Below are positions 57,817 to 64,000 of a DNA stretch of 64,000 nt, in pieces. Each line of letters starts with the position of its first letter. Positions within the stretch are counted from its first letter, which is position 1. The position numbers and the translations under genes were made by a program. Origin of the DNA: Mycobacterium pinniadriaticum. Its GTDB lineage: Bacteria; Actinomycetota; Actinomycetes; Mycobacteriales; Mycobacteriaceae. Under the pieces are notes generated by a model, which worked only from the letters and a program-made list of their open reading frames with translations, was not told the origin of the DNA and ran no database searches. The stretch is taken from assembly GCF_026242045.1 (NCBI RefSeq), contig NZ_JAPJDO010000001.1, forward strand, positions 351,490 through 415,489, read 5' to 3'.

Positions 57817-57879
57817 AATTCTTCTCGCCAGACGCTATCGCGAATGTGCGACGTAGCTTGCGATGCGGGGTGATCGGTA

Positions 57880-58095
57880 GTCGTTGCAGTGCGGCCACTA
57901 CAACGAGTGGGAGCCCAAAAACGCGTCCGAGCTCGCCCGTACCGGCCCCAGGCCAACGAAAGATCGAGAGTTCCTCACCGTCCAATGGCCGACGAGCCGA
58001 CGAGTGGGCGTTTGTGCCATTGCCACGGCGAAGGTGTCCGACGATCAGCGCTGCCAGCGCTGCTCCTTGCCTACAATCACTATGAGTCTTCGAGT
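57880..58095 (+). pseudogene. Relic of an IS481-type transposase (C-terminal part)
   Basis: Pieces of the DDE-transposase C-terminus are split over two frames. One frame reads AQKRVRARPYRPQAN, then HRPMADE and RRSALPALLLAYNHYES; another reads KIESSS and ADEWAF between them. These match the typical ...TRPYRPQTNGKVERFHRTLADEWAY... LPAWLHAYNHHRPH pattern of IS481-family enzymes. At least two frameshifts and a missing N-terminal half make it non-functional. It follows the SLC13 gene directly. Confidence 0.6.
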
Positions 58096-58387
58096 GGCTG
58101 GTCTGGGACTGGCTGGCAGGGTTAGCGGCGGCCGCCTCGCTTTGGGTTGTGACTCTTACAGTCATTCGCCCCATTTGGGTGCGTTTCGGTGGACTTGTCC
58201 AGCGCTGGGGTGGGCGGCCGACGCTGACCCGGCTCCACCTCGGTGACTTGATCAGAAGACTGCCCGTCCCCGCCGAACGGCGGATCGTGGCCCATCACAG
58301 TGCTGCCCCGAAGTGACTTCCATCCAGGCCGGCGCCGGCCGTTTTGGCGGCCGGATCTGTCTCGCCTATGGAAGGAAGCCCGCCACC
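58096..58387 (+). other. Non-coding or relic stretch before the IS110 transposase
   Basis: No supported gene. One frame from 58089 to 58316 is open without a good start codon and would encode a hydrophobic stretch (WLAGLAAAASLWVVTLTVIR) plus a basic tail, perhaps a gene fragment. 58325-58365 contains GC-rich self-complementary sequence (CCGGCGCCGG, then GGCCGTTTTGGCGGCC). In IS110 elements the non-coding flank next to the transposase encodes a bridge RNA, so this is where it would be expected. Confidence 0.35.
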
Positions 58388-59459
58388 ATGACCATCGTTG
58401 CGCATGCCCACCCGTTCGTCATCAGGGTGGACACCCACGCCCGCAGTCACACCCTGGCCGTATTGGTAGCGGCCACTGGCGGACTGGTCGCCACTGAGCA
58501 GTTTCCAGCCCCCGATGCGGGCATGGACCGGGCTGTCGACTGGGCCGCGCGGCGCACCCAAGGCGAATTGGCCACCCTGTGGGTCATTGAAGGCATCGCC
58601 ACCTACGGAGCCCACCTGGCTTCGGCAGCGAAGCGAGCTGGCTATGAAGTTGTGGAGGCGGCTGCGATGAACGCACGAGCACATCGCGGGACTGGCAAAT
58701 CCGATCTCTTCGACGCCCGCAGGATCGCAGCATCGGTCTTGTCCCTTGAGCCTGCGCAGCTGCGCCGTCCCCGAAGTGACGACGGTATCCGAGCTGCATT
58801 ACGTATTCTTGTCACCGCCCGTGAGCACATGACGACCGAACGCACCGCGACCGTCAACGCGCTTACTGCGTTGTTGCGCGTGGCTACCCTGGGTGTTGAC
58901 GCGCGTAAGCCGCTGACCGCCAGCCAAATTGGTGAGGTCGCCCGCTGGCGCACCCGAGTCAAAGACCTTGTCACCGTCACTGCACGCGCTGAGGCAGTAC
59001 GGCTGGCCAAGCGCGCGGTTGATCTCACCCAGCAACTCGCGACCAATCACACGCACATGATTGATCTCGTCCACGCCAGCAAGGCCGCTGTACTGCTGGA
59101 CAAAACCGGCATCGGCCCAGTCACCGTCGCGGTCATCTACACCGCCTGGTCGCACGCCGGCCGGGTCCGTTCCGAGGCCGCGTTCGCCGCTCTGGCCGGC
59201 GTCAACCCCATCCCCGCCTCCCTCAGGAAACACCGTGCGCCACCGACTCAACCGCGGCGGCGACAGACGGCTCAACCGTGCCCTGCACATGGCTGCCATC
59301 ACCCGGATGGCCCACGACCCCGACACCAAGGCCTACGTCGAACGGCGGCGCGCAGAAGGACGCACCACCAAAGGGATCCGGTGCTGCCTCAAGCGCAACC
59401 TCGCGCGCCATCTCTACCGCACCCTTGAAAGACTCCACGCGGAACCCAAAGGCGCTTGA
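58388..59459 (+). mobile_element. IS110-family transposase gene with a frameshift
   Basis: Serine/DEDD recombinase of IS110 elements. ATG 58388 begins TIVAHAHPFVIRVDTHARSH (RuvC-like first Asp), then LATLWVIEGIATYGAHLASA (Glu) and RGTGKSDLFDARRIAASVLS (Asp pair). The C-terminal Tnp_20 domain is AAVLLDKTGIGPVTVAVIYT and FAALAGVNPIPAS. At ~59221 an extra C shifts the frame; the rest continues in the next frame as SGNTVRHRLNRGGDRRLNRA (the catalytic-Ser motif) and ends at 59459 after LARHLYRTLERLHAEPKGA. Joined length is ~357 aa, normal for the family. The element boundaries cannot be fixed, because IS110 lacks terminal inverted repeats. Confidence 0.85.
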
Positions 59460-59545
59460 CAAGACATAGAAGAGTCCACCGGCAGCACCCGGCGATCGCC
59501 GAGGTGCCGCCCCTGACAGGATTGACCAACTTGCCTGGGCAGTAC

Positions 59546-59571
59546 ACCTAGGGGCCGCCGCGCCCCTAGGT
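59546..59571. terminator. Strong hairpin downstream of the IS110 gene
   Basis: ACCTAGGGGC (59546-59555) and GCCCCTAGGT (59562-59571) form a perfect 10-bp stem with a 6-base loop. No T-tract follows, so it may be a terminator or part of the element's end. It is the clearest structure in the gap 59460-59716. Confidence 0.5.
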
Positions 59572-59716
59572 TCGTCGCGATGCTCGCTCAGCTAGCAGAA
59601 GAGTTGCCACAACCTTTATGATTGGATGGCATTCGTTACCACAGGGCGGTTCTTGGGTGAGGTCGGCGGCGGTCCTACTAGCCTGCAGGGAACACTAACA
59701 GCGTCAGGGAGTGCCG

Positions 59717-60607
59717 ATGAACCCGGTGTTACCGATCGATCTGTCCGATGGACTGCAGCTGGATACGCAGCTCGCACGATCCATAGGGGAGTCGCTGTCC
59801 GACGAATATCGCCTCGCTGAGCCCTTTCCGCACATCGTGTTGGACAACTTCTTGCCCTTATCGTTGGTGGCCGGCTTGCAGGAACGTTTCCCGGCGCAGC
59901 CGTTGAAGTCGGACGTTATCTACGATGAGGGTTACCTTGGGTACCACAAGCGGCAGATCGCGCCGGCCGATTGCGATGAGTATTGCAGGCATGCGTTCGA
60001 CTTTTTCAACTCGGCTCCATTCCTTGCATTCCTAGAGGGCCTGTCGTCGATCCAGGGCTTGCTTTCGGATCCCTATTTCGAAGGTGGCGGCTTTCATGAA
60101 ATCGCGACGGGTGGCAAGCTGGGCATCCACGCCGACTTCCGCATAAACAAAAAGCTCCACTTGAATCGCCGGATCAACGTCATTGTCTACCTCAACGAGG
60201 ATTGGAAGGACGAATATAACGGCGCGCTTGAGCTTTGGAATCGTGATATGAGTGCCAAGGTCAAAGGGATACCGCCGATATCCAACCGCTGTGTAATCTT
60301 TAATACAGACGCCCACTCTTACCACGGCCACCCAGACCCACTGACTAGCCCGCCTGGTGTTTTCCGGCGATCACTGGCTCTGTATTACTACACTGCCTCT
60401 AAGGCAGTCTATGACGAGACACCCGACTTCGGGACGATGTACCGGGCACGACCCTACGACAGTGCATCAACGAAACGCGAGGCTACGAAACTTCGCATGC
60501 AGCAGTACATCGCTCAGTCGGTCCCTCCAGTGTTGCTGCGTTACTTGCGCAGCGGGTTGCAACGCGTCAAGCACCGGGCTTCCCGTGAGTCTGAAACACC
60601 CAGTTAG
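59717..60607 (+). CDS. 2OG-Fe(II) oxygenase (prolyl 4-hydroxylase-like)
   Basis: 296-aa non-heme iron dioxygenase, ATG 59717 (a GTG two codons upstream is possible). Iron/2OG residues: HxD in GGKLGIHADFRINKKLHLNR, distal His in CVIFNTDAHSYHGHPDPLTS and 2OG-binding Arg in GVFRRSLALYYYTASK. The fold pattern YLNEDWKDEYNGALELWNRD is typical of the P4Hc group seen in glycan or peptide modification loci. Base composition is lower in GC than the core genes, and it lies between IS remnants, so it was probably acquired. The substrate is unknown. Confidence 0.9.
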   Translation: MNPVLPIDLSDGLQLDTQLARSIGESLSDEYRLAEPFPHIVLDNFLPLSLVAGLQERFPAQPLKSDVIYDEGYLGYHKRQIAPADCDEYCRHAFDFFNSAPFLAFLEGLSSIQGLLSDPYFEGGGFHEIATGGKLGIHADFRINKKLHLNRRINVIVYLNEDWKDEYNGALELWNRDMSAKVKGIPPISNRCVIFNTDAHSYHGHPDPLTSPPGVFRRSLALYYYTASKAVYDETPDFGTMYRARPYDSASTKREATKLRMQQYIAQSVPPVLLRYLRSGLQRVKHRASRESETPS

Positions 60608-61203
60608 CGTCGCTCAGATTTGCGGCCTCGACGGTGGGGTAGGCGCTTGGACTTCTCCGGGAGGATCTTGATGCAGTCCAGTGGCGGCGCCCTGAGGTAG
60701 ACGGACCCGATCTACGCGACCGCAAACGCCCTCCTGCTTCGCTATGACCGCGGATCTACCTCTGCGGAGAAGGACCAAGCTAGCGTTGTGGTTGTAGTAG
60801 GACGCTGGGTTGTCGTCGCACGACGAACCGACTGCCAGCACCGAATTTGGCTTGTCTTGCGCGGTGAAAGTTTCCCTGCGCGCAGGCATTATCCTGGGCG
60901 ATCTCGACGGCTGGCGTCTCCGCCCCGTTCGACCACAGTCAGGATTGTTCAGTATCGTCTGTCCGAATCTCCACGGCTCGTGGATGTGGTCGCATCCTTC
61001 ATCCGTCCGCGCGCCGGTGCGTGCGCACCTCTCGCTTGAGAATTCGGCCCCGCGGAATCTCATCATCTGGCATCTATGTCGAAATTCAGCGGGTCGAGAT
61101 CATGGACGGCCCCAAGTACCCCAGATCGCGAATCGACCCCGATGGCAACACCCAAAGATTGTTGATTGAGAGATTAGCCCCCACAGCGACCGACCGCTAT
61201 AAA
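60608..61203. other. 596-base stretch with no supported gene
   Basis: Several short frames exist, but none has family motifs, good codon bias and a start. The longest conservative-looking piece is a plus-strand frame ending 61215 with YVEIQRVEIMDGPKYPRSRI and DPDGNTQRLLIERLAPTATD, which could be the tail of a decayed gene. The sequence is less GC-rich than the core, consistent with acquired and eroding DNA. Confidence 0.5.
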
Positions 61204-61965
61204 TCACCGCGCTGACTGCTCACCAACTAGCTGATGATATCGCCGCACGCAAGATTCCAATAGTCGCGATAGTCGGCGGGAGTCATCGATCTCTCTCTCA
61301 ATCTTCGGGGCGGCATCGCGTTTCTCTTGAGTCGGAATCGCCACCTTGAGGGGATTAACGGTACCGCGCGAGAATCGGCGCTCGCTGTATACGACCATCT
61401 GTTTGATTTCCGAGATTTCCGATGGCTGAGTCGGAGGTTGCCGCAAGGCCAGCCCATAGGTGCGTCGAAGATCTTCATACACAGGATCCAGACCACTTGT
61501 TATCGTCGAAAAATCTGCTAGAACAAGGGAATCTCGATGATCTGCGACGCAGCTATAGTAGGTGAGGTACCACTCGAAGCAATAGTCAAGGCGGAGGCCT
61601 TCCCGGGTAGCTAGCGATACGATGGCAGCCCGTGGTTCCCTGATCAGAATGAGTGTGGGAATGTGCCTCCGAACCGCATATTTGATTGGACCGCACGCAT
61701 GCATGTGAGAAGCATATTTGAGCTCCGGGTTAGACCACTTCAGCGCGTAGAGTACGAATGTGTTCGCCGAACGCGGATAGCCTTCCACCAATAGGTCGGT
61801 GTCGACAAAAGGAAAAAGATCACTTCTTCGTTTGGCAAGTGAATACGCCGGAGCAAGCAGTTCGCTATCGGTCGCGTAGCGCCTTATAAGGTGCTTGAGA
61901 TCGCCAACCGTACTGGGCAGCGGATCTAGCCAACTCACGCCGTGACTCGCAAACGATGACTGCAA
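61204..61965 (-). CDS. Sulfotransferase-like protein
   Basis: 253-aa protein, ATG 61965. DLLVEGYPRSANTFVLYALK near residue 57 looks like a 5'-phosphosulfate-binding loop (PRSANT). HIPTLILIREPRAAIVSLAT (~105) resembles the 3'-phosphate-binding strand and helix with the conserved Arg-Ser. It would transfer sulfate from PAPS to a sugar, lipid or peptide acceptor. Noticeably lower GC and A/T-rich third positions compared with core genes suggest horizontal acquisition. Mycobacteria are known to have stf-type enzymes for sulfolipids, but this one is divergent and acceptor unknown. Confidence 0.75.
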   Translation of the reverse strand: MQSSFASHGVSWLDPLPSTVGDLKHLIRRYATDSELLAPAYSLAKRRSDLFPFVDTDLLVEGYPRSANTFVLYALKWSNPELKYASHMHACGPIKYAVRRHIPTLILIREPRAAIVSLATREGLRLDYCFEWYLTYYSCVADHRDSLVLADFSTITSGLDPVYEDLRRTYGLALRQPPTQPSEISEIKQMVVYSERRFSRGTVNPLKVAIPTQEKRDAAPKIEREIDDSRRLSRLLESCVRRYHQLVGEQSAR

Positions 61966-62174
61966 TCATTTGAGGGACTGCGGACTGCCCCGACTCCGTT
62001 GTCTTCTGCGACGCTTCTGCCGTGCGTCCGATGGGCATCGAGTGAGTTCGCTTCCACAAGTCATAGCGTAGTGCAAGAACATTGGTAGCTCGATGTCTCA
62101 CTCTTCGACTAGGTGGATAGCCTGACTTATTCGAAGCGGGCGGTTGGGACTGCCCCGAGTTCAGTTGACTCGCG
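61966..62174. other. Gap between the sulfotransferase gene and the IS21 end
   Basis: About 210 bases, lower in GC, with no supported gene. It presumably contains the promoter of the minus-strand sulfotransferase gene; the IS21 element end at 62175 lies 209 bases upstream of that start and may influence it. Confidence 0.4.
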
Positions 62175-62223
62175 TGTCAATGGCCAGGTTGAAGTATCCG
62201 CTGGTGGCCAGATAAAAGTATCC
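62175..62223. repeat. IS21 terminal repeats (istB-side end)
   Basis: A TGTCAA terminus at 62175 is followed by two direct repeats, TGGCCAGGTTGAAGTATCC (62181-62199) and TGGCCAGATAAAAGTATCC (62205-62223), 24 bases apart. Multiple short terminal repeats of this kind, starting with TG, are characteristic of IS21 ends, where the transposase binds. Confidence 0.7.
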
Positions 62224-62240
62224 ACCCCGTGCGGTAGTTC

Positions 62241-63053
62241 CTAGGTTGGCTTGGGTTGCTCCTTCCGGTGTTGGGCGTCTTTCATGCGGTAGGAGTCGCC
62301 GTCGGTGATGACGACGGTGGCGTGGTGCAGCAGGCGATCGAGGATGCTGACGGCGGTGGTCTGCTCGGGCAGGAAGCGGCCCCACTGCTCGAAGGGCCAG
62401 TGCGACCCGATGGCCAAGCACCGTCGTTCGTAGGCGCCGGCGACGAGCCGGAACAATAGTTGGGTGCCGGTGTCATCCAGCGGAGCGAACCCCAGCTCAT
62501 CCAAGATGATCAGGTCGACCCGCAGCAGCGATTCGATGATCTTGCCGACGGTGTTGTCGGCCAGGCCGCGGTAGAGGGTTTCAACCAGATCGGCCGCGCT
62601 GAAGTAGCGGACCTTGAGTCCGGCGTGGATCGCCGCGGTTCCCAACCCGATCAGGGTGTGGGACTTGCCGGTGCCGGCGGGTCCGATGATCGCCAGATTA
62701 TGTTGGGCGCGAATCCATTCCAGACTCGACAGGTAGGCGAAGGTCTTCGCCTGGATCGAGGATGCGGCCACGTCGAAGCCTTCCAACGTCTTCGGCACGG
62801 GGAACGCCGCGGTTTTGAGCCGGTTGACGACGTTGGAGGCGTCCCGCGCCGCCAACTCCGTCTCGATCAGGGTCCGTAGGACCTCCTCGGGAGTCCAGCG
62901 TTGGGTCTTGGCGGTGATCAGGACTTCGGGTGCGGTGCGCCGCACGGCGGCGAGCTTCAGTCGCCGTAGTCCGGCGTCGAGGTCGGCGGCCAGTGGTGGA
63001 ACCGATGGTGGTGCCAGGGGTTCGGAGCCCGTGATGGGTTGGGTCTTGGTCAC
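62241..63053 (-). CDS. istB: IS21-family helper ATPase IstB
   Basis: 270-aa AAA+ ATPase that assists IstA transposition, ATG 63053. Walker A is LAIIGPAGTGKSHTLIGL, Walker B VDLIILDELGFAPLDDTGTQ, then GAYERRCLAIGSHWPFEQW and ATTVVITDGDSYRM-like VITDGDSYRMKDAQHR. An N-terminal ~90-residue helical region precedes it. It overlaps the istA fragment as in intact IS21 elements and looks full length. Confidence 0.93.
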   Translation of the reverse strand: MTKTQPITGSEPLAPPSVPPLAADLDAGLRRLKLAAVRRTAPEVLITAKTQRWTPEEVLRTLIETELAARDASNVVNRLKTAAFPVPKTLEGFDVAASSIQAKTFAYLSSLEWIRAQHNLAIIGPAGTGKSHTLIGLGTAAIHAGLKVRYFSAADLVETLYRGLADNTVGKIIESLLRVDLIILDELGFAPLDDTGTQLLFRLVAGAYERRCLAIGSHWPFEQWGRFLPEQTTAVSILDRLLHHATVVITDGDSYRMKDAQHRKEQPKPT

Positions 63054-63892
63054 GGGATCACCTCCCCGTCGACGGCTGGGACGATCTTGTAGGCGTCCAG
63101 CGATCGGGTCGGGGCCACCGGCAGGTCCAGGATGAGCGCGTCGCCGGCGGGGCGGGGCTGTGGGGTTCCGGTGCCGGCGGCCAGGATGGAACGCACGTCG
63201 GCGGCGCGGAACCGTCGGAAGGCCACCGCCCGGTGCAGCGCCGAGATCAACGCGGCCTCACCGTGCGCGGCCCCGAGGGCCAGCAGGATCTCCAACTCCG
63301 AGGCCAGGCGGGTGTTGCCGATCGCCGCGGCACCGACGAGGAAGGCTTCGGCGTCGGTACCGAGGTCGCAGAACCGCTTCTCGACCGTGGTCTTCGGGCG
63401 AGGTCCGCGATTGGGTGCGGGTCGGGGTCCGTCGTAGTGGTCATCCAGGATCGAGACACCGCCGGGGGCGACGAGTTCGTGTTCGGCCACGATCACCCCG
63501 GTCGCGGGCTCCAGCAGACAAATCGCACCGTGGTCGACGACCACGGCCACGGTGGTGCTGATCAACCTCATCGGCACCGAGTACCGGGCCGACCCGTACC
63601 GGACACACGACAAGCGGTCGACCTTGCGCAGCACCGCTGGTGCCCCGATCTGCAGCCGCAACGATGGCAGCGGTTGCAGGAGTTCAAGTTCCACCACAAG
63701 TCGCTCGTCGGGGATCGCGCAGATCTCCGAATGGGTTGCGGCATTGACCTCCGCGCACCACAGCTGCGCCGCGGCATTCGCATCACGCAGCGTGATCGTC
63801 GTTCCGGTGACGGCGGGCTCGGTCAACAACGGCACGGCCAGGTCGTCCTGGGCGTAGCCGCAGAGGTTCTCCACGATGCCCTTGGACTGCGG
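63050..63892 (-). pseudogene. Truncated IS21 transposase IstA (C-terminal part only)
   Basis: About 280 codons remain, reading SKGIVENLCGYAQDDLAVPL, then SVPMRLISTTVAVVVDHGAI and HYDGPRPAPNRGPRPKTTVE, the typical IstA C-terminal region after the DDE core. The frame is blocked by TAA at 63893-63895, and the sequence beyond no longer resembles IstA, so the helix-turn-helix and most of the catalytic core are lost. The remaining catalytic Glu region (SKGIVEN) sits at the break. The element is therefore immobile on its own. Confidence 0.85.
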
Positions 63893-63942
63893 TTATCCGG
63901 CTAATCTTGGTGCGGTTTCTGCTGTTGAAGGTGGGTCTTCAG

Positions 63943-64000
63943 TCAGGTTTTGCTTTTCGTAGGCGGCGGATTTCTTCTTCGTGACGGCGCACGGTGGTGG
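63943..64000 (-). CDS. C-terminal end of an unidentified gene (cut by window edge)
   Basis: Only the last ~19 residues are visible (TTVRRHEEEIRRLRKAKPD then TGA at 63943). The charged, heptad-like pattern suggests a coiled-coil end such as those of small transposition proteins, but this is not enough to identify it. It begins about 50 bases beyond the break in istA, so it may belong to the element that truncated it. Confidence 0.3.
   Translation of the reverse strand, partial: HHRAPSRRRNPPPTKSKT

Noticed and set aside
58388..59459. Programmed frameshifting in the IS110 transposase
   Set aside because: IS110 enzymes are normally made from one uninterrupted frame, and the shift site is a plain extra C without a slippery heptamer; an inactivating mutation or sequencing error is simpler.

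Overview
The window reads as chromosomal DNA from a GC-rich, probably fast-growing mycobacterium (Mycobacterium/Mycolicibacterium). The evidence is the gene content: rpfA, the mycolic-acid dehydratase genes hadABC, sepH, fprB, cspB with a long tail, DUF2771/DUF2530/DUF2537/DUF3027 proteins, many GTG starts and many 4-base GTGA/ATGA overlaps. All identifications come from reading motifs and remembered family features; no database search was run.

Region 1 (1-28 kb) is an ordinary mycobacterial core block whose order matches, from memory, M. tuberculosis Rv0861c to Rv0896. It holds an XPB-type helicase (cut by the window edge) and its partner, the second molybdopterin set (moaC-moaB-moaE on plus, moaD-moaA on minus) around rpfA, a YccF membrane protein, cspB, a glutathionyl-hydroquinone-reductase-like enzyme, a MarR-TrmH pair, sepH, serC, an AurF-like diiron protein, fprB, two citrate synthases (citA, gltA), pdxH, and two tandem TetR paralogues. 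rpfA has a convincing c-di-AMP (ydaO-type) riboswitch leader and a CRP-like palindrome upstream. A broken DUF559 gene sits between two 57-bp palindromes.

Region 2 (28-45 kb) is accessory and metabolic. It starts with a drug-efflux MFS-MarR operon with a double operator over its start codon. Next come a class III PLP enzyme of the phospholyase type and a divergent small-molecule kinase with SDR and GntR genes. These are followed by an FKBP, another SDR, a 2-hydroxyacid dehydrogenase, a class II aldolase, and an operon of substrate-binding lipoprotein, TetR and two different ureohydrolases. This is the best candidate for an undescribed catabolic system.

Region 3 (45-47 kb) is rmlA-rmlB, bracketed by two copies of a 55-bp hairpin repeat, followed by an unknown membrane-anchored protein and a phage-like GH25 domain protein.

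Region 4 (48.7-54.3 kb) is a second conserved core block: glyoxalase-II-like hydrolase, tRNA-Thr, tRNA-Met, rpmG, hadA-hadB-hadC, tRNA-Trp, secE, nusG, rplK, rplA. As I recall it is not next to region 1 in M. tuberculosis, so there is a synteny break between them.

Region 5 (54.3-64 kb) is accessory and degraded: an EEP-fold membrane phosphoesterase, a low-molecular-weight tyrosine phosphatase, an SLC13/TrkA-C anion transporter, an IS481 transposase relic, a frameshifted IS110 transposase, a 2OG-Fe(II) oxygenase, a sulfotransferase-like gene in lower-GC DNA, and a truncated IS21 element. I saw no rRNA, CRISPR array or intact prophage.
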